DNA from: Solen grandis
Lineage: Eukaryota; Mollusca; Bivalvia; Adapedonta; Solenidae
DNA length: 64,000 nucleotides
Reading direction: 5' to 3'
Assembly: GCA_021229015.1 (NCBI GenBank)
Contig: CM037791.1
Span: 56,737,741-56,801,740 of the forward strand
Of this stretch, positions 10,721 to 24,199 are shown piece after piece (positions within the stretch are counted from its first letter, which is position 1; every line of letters begins with the position of its first letter). Position numbers and translations under genes: made by a program. The notes beneath the pieces were generated by a model, which searched no databases, had not been told where the DNA came from, and saw nothing but the letters and a program-made list of their open reading frames with translations.

Positions 10721-11696
10721 ATATTTATCAAGTCATATAACTTAAAATAGCAAAGGTGATATTTTAAGTAAAACATTTGTTCAGTAAATATTGTAACATA
10801 GAAACCAGGAAGGAAAACAGAATTTTGAATACTTGTTATATTTTCCTCTGCTGTTATGAAGAGTAAATAATAGAGACAGATTTACGACAACATGTATCAA
10901 TGTATCATCATATATCAATGATTTGGCTAATACTTTCCCCAGGATAGCAAAATATCCACGGAAATGACATCAATCAATATACTTCTGTTGAACGTAATTA
11001 GTGAAACATTTTCAAAGATTACATGTGTAATGTAAGTTTAAAAGACTCAAACATACAGTATCCAGATTCCTTGTTAAAACATTTATGGTAAAACAGCTCA
11101 ATCAGCTGTCAGGTTTATTACCGTTTAAGTTATGATTTGACAATTTTTATAGTAATAACTTTTTTGGATAAGATATCTTTCAATGGGCTCATACCAAAGA
11201 TTTTATCTTATTTTCCTTCCGAAAGGTCTTTGTTTACGATATTCTCCAACATCATTTTGGCATTTCAGCTGATGACCCTTTCTTACAAAGAAACTTGTTT
11301 GTGTGACATTTAGTGTTGCATGTACCTGCCAAGTTATAATGCCACATGTAAACTGATACCACCCCGAAAGGTTATGTAAACAGAATTTCTGCTGATCCTA
11401 ACAGTGATGGTATCAACAATAAGGCTGACTTATCATCGTCTTATTTTCCTTTCATCAGCAGTTTTTGTAAACAAGTACTGCACGTACATGATTTGACAAA
11501 AATATTCTTTTTGTTTGTTGTTGTTATTTGGACAGTGTAATAGTTAAGCTTTACTTGTCTGTTGATTATTACTCTTTTCTTTTAATTCTAAATGGGTATA
11601 ATTATTTTCATAAGAATAATCAAATAATTTTGTAAAAGTTATCTTGTCGTTAATCTAATTGAGTAACCAGCATTATGATCAATGCAGTGTCAAGGC

Positions 11697-11937
11697 TTAA
11701 CCCTTTCCCTCATATAGACTCATTTTGACACACTCAATAGGTATCACATAAGCCTGATCTGCAGAAAACCACAGTTAAACCTTACCAAATTTAATTATAA
11801 AGTCCTCATTTCCAGACCACTGAGGAGCAGCGAACAGCATAAAACCTGATCAGCCTGCAAGTAACTTGCAGGCTGATCTGGTTTTATGCTGTTCGCATAG
11901 GTCTTTTCATGGTTTCCGCTATGAGGGAAAGGGTTAA
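11697..11937. mobile_element. TTAA-flanked palindromic MITE, copy 1 (piggyBac-like)
   Basis: TTAA, then CCCTTTCCCTCATA at the left end and TATGAGGGAAAGGG, then TTAA at the right end. TTAA duplication and ends starting CCC fit piggyBac-type non-autonomous elements. The core is a long hairpin (11830-11896) with 33-base arms, one mismatch and a one-base loop. A second copy lies at 17569-17810. No coding capacity. Confidence 0.85.
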
Positions 11938-13204
11938 AAACATTTAGTGTTTTCAGTTTTCTCTGATTTCAAAAATCACAGTGTCACTCTAAATTGGTTT
12001 TGTTTAAGCACATTTATGTTCTGTTGATTGGGAAACAAATTTTTACAAATCTCAATGGTTCCAGGGTTGGACCAGTACTTTGTGTGCGAGAAGGTCACTA
12101 GATTTAGGTAGTAGTAGCACTGTGTGTCTGTCAGGACATAATAAATGTTACACAAAACTTTCAGAATAATTGAGATTTTAATTGATTTTGTTACCATTTA
12201 CTTGAAAATAATTGGGTATACTTGTCTGTTTTTAATTGAATTATGTCACAAATTCTCAGCATATATCTGTTACTCTTTTGGAGTTTGCTGTTACTGAAAG
12301 TTTAATTTCAGTCATATCTTGCTAATTAATGCATGGAGGAAAACCCCAGGGGACATAACATTATATCAGATGCAGACGGCACCCTGGAAGAACCACCGAT
12401 CTACTGCAAACCAGCTTGAAGGCATCCTCAAATGAAAAATCATGAGCACATATATTCATGGAGACATAACCTAGAAAAAAGAAGAATAGGTCTATTGATT
12501 GATTGTTTTTTTGTTGGGGAGAATATTTGTTGATAAAACACTGACAAACATTAGCTAAATGAATGTTTTTATGGTAGAAGAATGTTATTGTGAATGTCAT
12601 TCTATATGTGGAAGATTGCAAGATTTATCTTCTTTATTTGGAAGTGTCTCTTAAAGCATTCTGAGTGAAAAATGATGAACAACTTTGCAAGCAATAAATT
12701 GAAATGAAACGGACTATTTTGAGGATGACTGGGAATGCGGAGAGCATAAACCTTTAATATGCATTTGTCTTGTTAAGGGAGAGGTATATGAAGAATTGGC
12801 AACATATGTGTATTCCTCAAAGAATAGTAATCTGTATTACAGTTCACTCCCTTTAGTATACAAACAAATATTTTTCCTGTTGTTAAAGTTTTAACAAATT
12901 CTTTCAACTGGAATGCATAGTGTTCAGTATTGGCACACCCCTCTAAAAACCGCCAGAGTGATATCTAGGTTAAACTGGACACGGAGATTACAGGTCAGTT
13001 ATGGCTAGTGGTCAATGACTGACCGGGCATACAGGTAAACACACAAGTAGGAACAGTGGCCTGAGTGAGTGAAAGGCCAGCTGGACTTGGGTTACATAAT
13101 GGACATTGCCTGGGGCCCAGTGTGCTGACCTGTAATTGGTCAGAGATGTGTATTGGAAGGGAGCAGGTTGTGTATTAGATAGGGGCGGTAATCAAGGGTT
13201 AGCA

Positions 13205-13370
13205 GTCGATCTGTCTCTCTCTCTCTCTTTTCCCATCTCTGTGTACTCTTTCTCTTTCTGTCTTTACTTGCTCTCTCTCCCTCTGTAACTTAAGTTCTCC
13301 ACAACTGTGATTCTATTATCACCCTCTCTTTTCCCATATCTCTGTCTGTCTCTCTCACTCAGTGTATCGC
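13205..13370. repeat. CT-rich simple-sequence tract
   Basis: Alternating CT runs (CTCTCTCTCTCTC and TCTCTCACTC) with interspersed TTTCCC. Low-complexity sequence. Confidence 0.8.
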
Positions 13371-14284
13371 TCATTCTTTTGGAGAAATAATTTGAATTCA
13401 GCATACCAACACGTAAAAAGCCTTCCACTACTGCATCTCTCATGAAAATTCAAAAGTTAAATTAATGTCATTTTATCAGAGATAATCTCCCCTGAATCAT
13501 CTTAATAAACATGGCTCCAGGATCCATAATCATTGAATAAATGTATTTTCTTGTAGTTACAATTCCCAGTTTTTATTGAAATCCATCAGATTTTACCAAA
13601 ATTTTAGAATTTGTCTTTATTTTTAACAAATAAGTGAAACCTGTGATAATGTACAAATTCAGTAATATTTAATTAAAAAAAGATTCTCCTGATAACATTT
13701 TTAAGTTATGGTGAAAAAGTATATAATTGTCAATTTTAATTGTGTACCCTTCACCTCATGAATTAACTGTTTGAGTTGAGAAGTTAATTATTTACTAGAT
13801 ATATATAGGAGCTAAGAAATATTTGCAGAATTAGTATAGTATCATAGGTGGAAGATGAAAGCTAAATTTCTTCATTGGACTTGTCCATTCTTCATTTTGG
13901 ATTGTACTATTTGTTGTTTATGGGATCTTTTTCGACTGATTGGAACAGTGCAGATCATAATCAGACTGCACGGATATGCATGCTGATCTTGGTCTGCGCT
14001 AGGCACAATGACAATGACAACTGCCCACAGCATTGTAAGGGTTATTTAGACTCCTTGACAATGGATAATATAATTATAAATGCTAATAATTTCTATCTGA
14101 CTAACTGCTATTATAAATGCAAAGAACTATTGAGCTTTGAATATGTCATAAAACAATAGGCCAAAAATGTGTAGGTATTAAAAATACAAAGGTAGTCCAT
14201 AAATAGGTCACATACCAAACAGCTCAGCTAAATGGTTATTCTTATGTGAGTTATGATCAAAGACTTGACCCTGATACATTGCTT

Positions 14285-14360
14285 GAAAGGAAATCTATCT
14301 ATTTGTCCATCTATCTCCATCCATCCAGCCATCCAGCCAGTCAGCCATCCTTCTATCTTT
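14285..14360. repeat. ATCT/ATCC tetranucleotide tract
   Basis: Imperfect ATCT, ATCC and AGCC repeats. The open frame 14246-14452 (residues such as SIYLSIYLHPSSHPASQP) is just this microsatellite translated. Confidence 0.85.
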
Positions 14361-16254
14361 CTTTTCCCTTACAGTCTGTCACTAGAGAATTAATTAAATA
14401 CAAAAACAAGTTTTTTGTATCTAGATCTGAAACTAATCATTTTGATGAATAAACTGAGTTGAAATCGAAAATGTGCATCATAATAATCTTAAATTCCATG
14501 AGAAGTTCATGTTTAGTGACTGTGTTAAACAATATAGTTAAATAAGACCCTTCTCAGGTATGCCAGTGGCTTTATTGGGTACCTAATGTCATTTCACGAA
14601 ATTCCCATCTCTACGTTTACAGATTTGGACAGAACAGTGTCACAAAGTGTTCATTAGCAGAGGAATAATAATAGTCGTAACCCTATTTGAAAATTGATCG
14701 CAAACCTATTGTGGACTTAGCACATACAAGACCACCGGTCAGTGCTTTTTTGAGCCTTATTATGACATAGGTCAATGCTCCCTTAGACCCATGCTGTGAA
14801 CTTAATTGGCCTTTACTGAACTGGTCATGTCTTTCATTGATATTTTTGTGGCCTGGTTATATAAGGATTTTGTAATCTACAGTTATCATCTTTATTATTT
14901 CAGAGTTAATTTTAACCTTAACCTTCCCCTTAACCTTTAGTGGTCAGTTTTAATATGTTTAACCTTCATTTAGTGTCCACCTCTGTTAAGCGTTCACTCT
15001 TGTGTTCTCTTGACTGATCACATAAAACAGGTTTGACTGTGTATAGACTCCAATGATTTTAAAACATTCATCGGTTAAAGAAATAACTAAGCAGATAAGA
15101 CTCAGCTTTAGCTAAGTTATTCTGATGCTGCTCTTTAATTAATTTACTAAGATAGTGTATGAATTAGTATTATTTTTATGCAAACTTTCTGTAGTAGTAC
15201 AAACAAAAGGTTGGTAGAATTGTGGTCTTCCATTCATGTTTTAGAGTGCTTAAGAAATTAATTCCCTGGGATGCAATGTTTGAATTAATAGAAGGTTACC
15301 TGATAAATTTTGCCTATAGAACACAACAATTTTATGATCTATTAATCCCTGATCCTATTTGTCTCCACCAACCAGTAATTGCTTTATATTAACTTAGCAG
15401 TAAGTAATACTAATAAATACTGTTTTTTTTTCTTTTTTGTTTCTCTTTTAAAAAATACCCAAATTATTTCATTTCATGTACGTCAGTTAAAAGGTGATAA
15501 TTTATGGCCGCTTAGTCATGCAATTGAATATTTCATATAAAACAGGAATGGTGGAATGCGTGTCTAAGCATGCCTGGTTGAAGAAATTAAAGTTTGATCA
15601 GACTGTAGGGCTGACCTCTCAAAGGTCATTTAGTTGACTTCCTGTGGTAAAAGAATACACCTGGTGATGTAACATTCCCAATAGAAAACCTGTAATTAAT
15701 TAAGTCTGATGATTGACAGCTGTAGGGTCAACATTGAAAGGTCAAATGTCATAGTGAGAGACAGCTGGGATGAGGTCACCTGGTAAGCATGGTAGCATGG
15801 CAACTTCTATGTCAGCTTATCATTAGATTGGATTCTACCCTAGTAGCTGGGGCACATTTTACTTTGTAAAGTATATGCAACACAGATGCTGAAATCCTTG
15901 TGTAACATGGTTAATGGAACCTCAAGTTAAGCTGTAATATTTTTTTTAATGCATGATGCAAAAATAATGTAACTCATGCTTCTCAATTAATAATTTGTAG
16001 TTACTGTAGTTTTGCACTTAGTCCACAGTTAAGCCATGTTTTACTTTGTAAAAGCTTTACAGGTATCTAGTCCAACAACAGATTTATGTTGTTATTTGAC
16101 CTTTGTACTGTACACAGACCGGAGTGTTACTTTTCAAAAATTGAAATCATATTTGCCAAGTAAGCTCAAATGTCAACAGTCATATTTGTGCACTGTGCAT
16201 TGTATAGTTAAGTTACTTTAATACTTTACCCTATATAAACATGTTTTAAGGCCT

Positions 16255-16380
16255 TAGCAAATAGAGCAGACCTAGATCAGAGAACAGTCCATTGTTTAAC
16301 AATTATAATAATACTGTTTAAAGTTCAATAAAAAAAATATTCATGAATATTCATGAGGTAAAGAAATACTAGACATTCTC
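16255..16380 (+). repeat. dispersed repeat, partial copy
   Basis: GAGCAGACCTAGATCAGAG, a TTTAAAGTTCA block and ATTCATGAATATTCATGAGGTAAAG occur in the same order as in the copy at 20090-20275. Confidence 0.5.
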
Positions 16381-17568
16381 AGTGTTATACATGATTAACC
16401 AGCTGGAAATGTCGTCATGGTCAACTGAGTAGTGTACAAATCTGAAGGCAGGGACTTAAACCCATTAGGGACGAAGCTTGCATTCACATCTCTGTTATAC
16501 ATGTATCGTATGTAGCATACAGAATATAATCTGGGGAACCAACCCGCAACCTTTTGTTTGTGTGAGTGACTCATTTAATGTGAACTGAACATGGGGCATG
16601 GTTTTATACGATTTGCTGCTCCTCGCTGGTATGAAGAAAAGATGTATTAAGTAAAAAAATCATTATATTTTGAATTAAATACAGGCTGAACTGATACAGT
16701 CTTCATATTATGATTATTGATGCAAATTGAATTGCAAAATGAATCAATTTAATTATGGTTTATGATTGGTAGGTACAAGAAGGAAATCATGACCCTTAGC
16801 AGTGATTCTATATTTAGCTACTGATGCACCCAATTAGTGCAAATTACTTACATAACCACAGAAGTAAGATGTAGTCAGTGAGTTTCATCACATGTTCATG
16901 TATGCTGATTCATTGTCCCTATCATGAACTCCCCTTAAAAATTTTTATAAGCCATTCCCAAAACTATAAACATTAGATTATGTATATCATAAATGTTTAC
17001 TGTAGACGTTTTGCTGATATTTTTTTTTTTGATTTTATTGTTATCAGCCCATAAAAAAGGATGACGAAATCAAATAAAAGGAGAGAATTGAATCATCAAA
17101 TAAATCGCAATAAATCGGTGAACTTATAAAACTGATTGCACTAATAATTTGAATTAAGTTCAAGTTTTCTGGATTGTTAATTGAAAAAAAAGTAATTGTA
17201 ATACTAATTAGGAAAATAAATGATATCATAATTTATGTAATTAAATTTGTAGACATTCCAGAGTTATGAAAGATAAAAAGAAAACAAATTACTATGGAGT
17301 AACTGCATGGTGCTAAACCCACATCAATAGGGAACTTCTTGAGTGATTTCAAAGTGGATGAAAGAGTGCACACTTTCTTTATATACATAAGGATGAGTCT
17401 TGGTAGACACTTGAACAGTTATGCTAGACATGTATTTATTTATTCATTTCGGTGTGAAACAATTAGATGAGACAGATAGTGTAGCTGCTGCTAGTCACAT
17501 AACAACAGTGATATTGATAACTAGTTCTTAGGCTCAGCAGATATGCTGCTGGTACTTTGTTTTGGAAT

Positions 17569-17810
17569 TTAACCCTTTCCCTCATATATACTCATTTTGA
17601 CGCCCTCAATAGGTACCACATAAAGCCTGATCTGCAGAAAACCACAGTTAAACCTTACCAAATTTAATTACAAAATCCTCATCTCCAGACCACTGAGGAG
17701 CAGCGAACAGCATAAAACCTGATCAGCCTGCGAGTTACTCGCAGGCTGATCTGGTTTTATGCTGTTCGCATAGGTCTTTTCATGGTATCCTTTATGAGGG
17801 AAAGGGTTAA
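17569..17810. mobile_element. TTAA-flanked palindromic MITE, copy 2 (piggyBac-like)
   Basis: Same ends (TTAA-CCCTTTCCCTCAT and ATGAGGGAAAGGG-TTAA) and the same internal hairpin as 11697-11937, 5.9 kb away. The two copies differ at a few positions. One difference is a paired change near the hairpin tip, GCAAGT/ACTTGC against GCGAGT/ACTCGC, which keeps the pairing intact. Confidence 0.85.
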
Positions 17811-18420
17811 GAGGTTTTTTTTTCTCTGAGACAGTATTGTTCTGGCTAATTACTGTACAAGTGGAAGAAAACCTTGCATGCACAAGGGGTAGAACTTTAC
17901 TGACCTGCTGTAACCCAGCTGGAAGGCTTCCTAACCTGATTAATCGGGCATTAATCATTATATATAATGTAAATTTAAAATTCTCTAAATTCTTGTGGTT
18001 GATGACTACATTTACTAGAATATTAATCAAATTTATAGTCACCAATCAGGGTTCTTACTAAACTCTTACTTAGAGTCCAGGCCCGGTGTTCTTGAAAATT
18101 AAAATGGTACCTAAGTATGATTTTCATAGTTATACTCAAACTATTCCCATTAGTTTCATTAGGGATTTGAGTATGATACTCAAAACTTGAGCCTGAGATC
18201 ATTACTTAAGTATTTTAAAGAACATGGGGCCTGAACTCAAAATTTTGGGATGATTTAAACTCCCCTGAGTCTGCCAGAGTGCCTGGCCTTGAAAAGGACT
18301 TAAGTTTTCAAGACCCCTGTGAAAACCCTGATCAATGGTTTTTGAGTGTTGAGAAAGTGAAGGAGGCCTGAGTGTCCAGACTGGACTTCTATATCTCCCT
18401 TTTTTGGTGCTCATCATATA

Positions 18421-18625
18421 AGGATAGTTTCAGGACTCAGGTTGGCCAAGTGTCAGGATAATGTGACAACATGCCATGTGTCTGCAGCATGATACTGCTG
18501 TGTCGCAGCACTATAATATTATAAGACTCTCAAATGAACATATTTAGTCTCTGAATGACTGAAATACTGTTGGTGGGATGTTAAATCCAACAAATAACTT
18601 GAACCACTGAGACCGGGACTCAAAC
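18421..18625 (+). repeat. tRNA-derived SINE, copy 2 (3' portion)
   Basis: Shares blocks in order with the copy at 19625-19960: GGATAGTTTCAGGACT, GTGTCAGGATAATGTG, GCAGCACTATAA, and the terminal TGGGATGTTAAA followed by an A-rich tail. The tRNA-like head is not visible, so this copy is 5' truncated. Confidence 0.55.
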
Positions 18626-19624
18626 CCACAGTTCTGGGGGAAGTATGTAGATCAGTTATAGATATTAAAAAGACTGTCTTTAGAGGCTTATACATTAATT
18701 GTAAAAAAAAAAAAATGTTAACCCTAATTCTGATACTGGTAATTTCCTATTTGTAATAGCTCCCTTTCTTGGACCAGTTCCAGTTATGAAACAGTCATTC
18801 CCCTGGGGTCTAAACTCTAAACCCACAAGTGTTGAAACAGCATGCAGGTGTGCTGTAGGTACCACTAGTGTACAGATGAAACACAAACCATTGTGGCAGT
18901 AGTAAGCAAATCCTATATGACGTTACACAGTGTACATAGGAAAATGTGAAAATGAAAGCTTTACAGGTAGGAATCCCAGAATATTGTTAGAGTAGTATTG
19001 ACTGTAGATAATGTACAGGTCACTCTGATGTGTGATATTGTTAAATCAGTGTTCTAAAATAGCTTATGACGTGACAGTTATAGTTATTTCAAATTGACAA
19101 TAGATAGTTAGATCTGATATGATAAGATCATGTTTCATCTCTACTGAAAAATGTATCACTCCCATTTTGTTCTGTATTTATAATATGGTTATTTTCAATA
19201 TTAAGAAATTTCAGAATAGAGGAGTACCTGTTTATTGTATGTTAAAAACCATTTGTTCAGGAGTATACATGTACAAATTTATGACTGGAACAATATTAAT
19301 TTACTGAACGTTAAATGGTAAAAAACATGACACACTTGATTTTTTTTTACTTGCTGTGCAGCTTGTGTAGAATCTAAGCTACAATATTGTGTCGCCCTCA
19401 CTGATCAGTCCACTCCTGGAGACATCTGTCTGATCTAGTCTGTTTACCATGGCATCAAAATACAATTATTTTAAAGGTTAAAGGTTAACAACAGCTGTTC
19501 ATGCCTTGGGTTAGTATATAACATGTGATGATCCAGAGGGGGATTAGGGGGTGATGATTTGAGTAAAGACCCCCCTCCCCCTTGAAAAATCTTAAGAGAT
19601 GAAGAGAAGAGTATGGAAGAAGGC

Positions 19625-19960
19625 ACAGACACTGTGGCCATTTGGTCATGGCATTTGCCAAATAATTGCATGGAAAATTGAGGGTTTGATCCCCTGTATT
19701 GCCACATATTTAAGTCATTTATAAATGGAACTGGTGTACTGTGTGTTGCTATAAGGGTAGTTCCAGGACTGGTCAGTCGTAGGTGTCGGGATAATGTGGC
19801 TTGATGTGGTATATAATGACACTTGTCTACAGGATAATGTCACAGTGAGTCAGCACTATATCTGTCCCATGTACAATCATACGTATACAATTTCCCCAAA
19901 TAAACTGATTATTAAGTACTGTCAATGGGATGTTAAAATAAAATAAGCTAACTGTCAAAA
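19625..19960 (+). repeat. tRNA-derived SINE, copy 3
   Basis: A head with a GGGTTTGATCCC B-box match is followed by GTAGTTCCAGGACT, GTGTCGGGATAATGTGG, AGTCAGCACTATA and TGGGATGTTAAAATAAAATAA. This is the fullest of the three copies in the window. Confidence 0.6.
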
Positions 19961-20089
19961 CTTTTAGCTACTAGCAGTAGCAGCCAGGTAAAGGAATCTA
20001 GCTATGTCAATTTATCCTGGTGGCTACAAATTAAGGTCAAAATGTAAGTGAACCCTTTACATGAATAAATGTGTTTATCACATTGTCAA

Positions 20090-20280
20090 TCAGAGCAGAC
20101 CCAGATCATGGGAGGATCAGGGTCTCCTCTGTTTGCTTATACAATATTGTAGCTCGGGTTTTACACAGGCTGCACACCAAAGAAATATATTGTTTAATAT
20201 ACCATTTAAAGTTCAGTAAATTAAAATTCATCAAGTCTTAAAATTTGTTCTTGAATATTCATGAGGTAAAGTGTTAAATA
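20090..20280 (+). repeat. dispersed repeat, best-preserved copy
   Basis: GAGCAGACCCAGATCATG, GATCAGGGTCTCCTCTGTTTG, CATTTAAAGTTCAGTAAATT and GAATATTCATGAGGTAAAG in order. It defines the layout used for the other copies. Confidence 0.55.
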
Positions 20281-20763
20281 CACAATCTTAGACGACTGGT
20301 TGCTAAAAACAGTGAGCGTCTTTGACTGTTTAATTTAGATGAAAATATACTGGTTTACACTTTTAACTGTATCAATTTTGTTGTTTATATTGCATGAGAT
20401 ATTTACATGAGATTTGTATGTACGTGTATTTATGCATGTATTGGTCCATTTATAATAAACAAAAACGTTAATTGCTAGCATAGATGTTGAAACTGCGTAA
20501 TGTTCTCCATACTTGAGACCATTTTAATGCTTGTTTTGGAGACAGAGAATATACTGGTATACCATATATGACCTATATCTGCAGATTCATGCAACAGCTC
20601 TCTGCTCCTGTGCAGGTACAGGGGATCTAAAAATAGCACAGCAGTCAGCTGACGTTAAAGATATTCTTATACCTGTAAAAGGGAACTAACACTGCTGGAT
20701 GTACATTGTAATACTATATAGATCAAATACAGGCCTATATGGTTTTGTTACGTCAGCCTTGTT

Positions 20764-20863
20764 NNNNNNNNNNNNNNNNNNNNNNNNNNNNNNNNNNNNN
20801 NNNNNNNNNNNNNNNNNNNNNNNNNNNNNNNNNNNNNNNNNNNNNNNNNNNNNNNNNNNNNNN
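20764..20863. other. assembly gap (100 N)
   Basis: Exactly 100 undetermined bases, the conventional length for a gap of unknown size. Order and distance across it are not guaranteed. Confidence 0.98.
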
Positions 20864-21119
20864 AATAAAAATGAAATCCAGGGTGAAAAAACACCAAATA
20901 TCCACAAAAATAAACTATCTCGACAGGGAAAGTTGAAGACGTGCATTTCTTGTCGCCGGAAATAAAACTGATATATGGGGTTCTCGAGTAGTATTTAAAG
21001 GAGGTTTAAACCACGTGATGATGGAAGTTAGATCACGTGGGTGTTATTTTTAGCGGATTGTTGAGGACGGTACGGGAATAATATCCTTATGTATATTTCA
21101 GTCAGGCAAGTATTAATCA

Positions 21120-21627
21120 TGAAGTAAAATCAAGTGACCCCTGGGGTGGGGCCAATTTCAACCCCAGGGTCATGATTTGAACAAACCTGGTAATGGTCCA
21201 TAGGACAATGCCACACACCAAATATCTAAGCTCTATGCCTTGCGGTTTCTAGCCAGAATTTTTTTTAAAGATTTCACTTTTTTAGCTCCAGTGACCCTGA
21301 TATGCAACAGACCAGAACCATTTGAAAAACTTTGGTAGGCTTCATGTAAGAAACATCCCAGGCAATTTTCATCAAATTTGGCCCAGTGGTCAAGGAGGAG
21401 ATGTTGTTTAAAGAAAATAGTTGATGCTGGATGCATGCATGAACGTCAGACAAAAGGCGACCACAATAGGTCACCCGTTGATGCTGGATGCATGCATGGA
21501 CGCCAGACAAAAGGCGACCACAATAGGTCACCCGTTGATGCTGGATGCATGCATGGACGCCAGACAAAAGGCGACCACAATAGGTCACCCTATTACCCAA
21601 TAGAGCACGTTGTGCTCAGGTGAGCTA
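21120..21627 (-). repeat. AGCTCACCTGAGC-type element, minus-strand copy with 57-bp tandem units
   Basis: Read on the minus strand it starts TAGCTCACCTGAGCACAACG at 21627. It contains three units of 57 bp (about 21420-21590; key motif GGATGCATGCATGGACG). Because 57 is a multiple of three, all frames stay open, giving three overlapping short ORFs that are artefacts. The stretch toward 21130 has the ACCCCAGGGTCA-type blocks seen in other copies. Confidence 0.65.
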
Positions 21628-22222
21628 ATAATATGGCAGTATTATGGTTATTTTTTTGTTTTTACAAGTTATACATTTAGTGAGGTCCCTTGTCCTATAT
21701 TGTATGTCATGCAATGACAGTATCATCTAATGGGCCACTGCAAAGGTGGTACAAATTATTCCGGGGTGTGAAAATCGGTTCCATAAAGTGCTAAAGGGGG
21801 TCTTTAGGATACCATTTTCGTTTGTATGTCAACTTTGCTTGTGTACAGTTTAGAGAGCACAATATTGATCAAATCTTCATTTAACTTGGAAGGATTATCA
21901 ACACAAAATTTAGGCTGAATTTACAATTAGTTAATGTGGAGTCAAAATTAGATAATCTTGACACATCCAACACCCTAAGGTTGCATTGTTGACCCAATCT
22001 TAAAGAAACTTTGTCAGGATGTCTGTCTCCACGATATCTAATATGAGTTGGAAATTGGGTAATGTGGGGTCATAAAGAACGTAACTTTGGCAAATCTTGG
22101 AAAAATATTGTGTACACTTTTGAAACTTGGTCAGGATGTTTGTATCCGTGATACCTTGGATGAGTTTAAGACTGTGTCAAAAGTAGATCACCATGAAAAA
22201 TACATTTTTGTCACCATCTTTT

Positions 22223-23155
22223 TAGCTCACCTGAGGACTTGTGCTCAGGATGAACTTTTGTAAAAAAACAATTGCTTTTGAACACTCTAGAGGCCACAGT
22301 TTTGGCCCAATCTTCATAAAATATGGTCATGTTATTGTCTACATAATATATGGAAGAGTTCGAAATTGGGTCACAGTCACATGAGGTTAAAAATTAGGTC
22401 ACCAAGTCGATGCTTAGAAAAACTTTGTGAACAATCTAGAGGCCAGTTTTAATCCCAGCCTTTATTAGATTTGTTTAAAAAGGAAAAACCTTTAACACCA
22501 GAGGCCGTTTTAACCCAATCTTCATAAAATTTGGTCAGGGTGTTTGTGTGCATGATATCTTGAATTAGTTCTAAATTGGGTCACATGGGGTCAAAAACAA
22601 GATCGCCAGGTCAAATCTTACAAAAACCTTGTGAACACTTTAGAGGCCTCAGTTTTGGCCCCCAATTTGGTTGAAATGTTTGTCTAATGGTGTTTGTCTC
22701 AATGATATGTTGGATGAGTTTGAAATTAGGTCATATTGGGTCAAAATTAGGTCACTATGTCAAATCTTTGAAAAAACCCTGTGGACACACTTAATGCTAA
22801 AGTTTTGTCCCAGTCTTCATGAAACTTGGTAAGAATTACGACTGCATGAAATCCCAGATGAGTGCAAATTTAGGAAAAATCAAAATCTAAGTCCCTTAGT
22901 CAAATGTTAGAAAAATATAGCAAACACTTTTGATGTTATATATTTTTTGTAATCATGCCTAATACAGCAATTGTACTTCAACTTTTGTCAGGATATTTGT
23001 CTCCATGATGTCTCAGATGAGTTTGAAGCTGGGTCATGTGGAGTCAGAAAATAGGTCATTAAGGCAGACTTAGAAAAAAACTTGTGAACATTCTAGATGC
23101 ATTATTCTAAAGTAATATGCCCAGAAATGTTAACTGTGAAATCTCAGGTGAGATA
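22223..23155 (+). repeat. AGCTCACCTGAGC-type element with degenerate internal tandem repeats
   Basis: Starts TAGCTCACCTGAGGACTTG. It then repeats a unit of roughly 150 bp with the blocks ACACTCTAGAGGCC, CCAATCTTCATAAA, TTGGTCAGG and GGGTCA...AGGTCA, and ends near CTCAGGTGAGAT. The same unit recurs at 52911-53758. 21640-22222 carries further copies of the unit. Confidence 0.6.
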
Positions 23156-24058
23156 AAAAATTTAGGTTGAATGTTAACAAAGTTTGAGAAAAGTGCTCAC
23201 ATTTCTTTATTACACAAATGTTATTGATAAAAATTCAGACTAGTACAATTTGATACAAAAGTAGTTAAAGACAAAAGCATTTGAGTTACAAAGTTTCATA
23301 TGAATGGCTTGCATACATGCAAGACAGTTGTAACAATAATAACATTGTCTGATGCTTCCCGGCCCAGGTTAAAACGACGTCAATGTCTACATTTCACAAT
23401 TTATGCTAAATACATAACATTCTAAACATGCTAATCTCTATATTCGAGATTGGGATCAGCACAATAACATTATCTTTAAAATTAGTACTTCAAAGAAAAC
23501 CCTTGACGACGGGAAAGAGAAAGAAACCGCAAGAAATATAACGGTTATAGGTCTGTTTTTGCTCAATACTCATTTTTGAATCAGTCTGCAGGTAACATAT
23601 CGTTTTTTTTTTTTTTTTGTTTTTTTCATATTTCTGACGTCATAAATCAAAATGACATCATGAACAACATGTTGTCATGATACGTACATGTAGTTTGAAA
23701 GGCATACGGTAAAAAATGTACATTTTAGACATCATAATTTAAGACCATTTCCATCAAAATGATAAAAATTTTGGCTCGGAAGACAATGTTGACATTACTA
23801 TAGAAACCATATTTTATTCCATGAAAGAGGTACAAATCTAATATTTTGCACATTTAATTGTCAATATATTGACTTACACTAAGTGCAGTTTCATAAATCT
23901 GCCATTTAAAATAAAGAAATGAGAAGTTTTTTCCACAAACTTTTTGAACACCCATTATATAATGTAACCATGGCAATTTCACACAGCAGAGTGGCACAGG
24001 GCATCTTGGCCCACTTGTTTTACATTTTAGCTGATGTTGTATTGTCATAATTTCTACA

Positions 24059-24108
24059 GGCAACACAGATTCAAGTGACTCAGATGAAGAACCAGTAGTG
24101 AAGCGCAG
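24059..24108 (+). CDS. candidate internal exon (acidic linker), possibly of the ZNF395/704-like gene
   Basis: A pyrimidine-rich acceptor (ATTTCTACAG) precedes a frame reading NTDSSDSDEEPVVKRR. This ends at a strong donor, AGGT followed by GTAAGT. A serine/aspartate-rich linker fits this type of nuclear regulator. However, the frame needs an incoming phase of 1 while the exon at 8093-8604 leaves phase 2. At least one more exon must lie between them, or this exon belongs to another transcript. A MITE begins 92 bases downstream. Confidence 0.35.
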
Positions 24109-24199
24109 GTGTAAGTTTGTATATAATGTTGATTTAATACCACTTTCAGCCTTTGTCACATTCAAATTTTTTCCCCATCCACTATCAGTCAAAAAGGTA

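Larger units (their letters stand above)
8605..20763 (+). other. probable long first intron, repeat-filled
   Basis: From the donor at 8605 I find no convincing further exon before the assembly gap. The stretch holds the repeats listed separately (SINEs, two TTAA-flanked MITEs, dispersed repeat copies, simple repeats). Short open frames such as 13875-14159 and 17668-18045 have no domain and overlap repeats. Whether a phase-compatible small exon is hidden here cannot be decided without transcripts. Confidence 0.4.
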
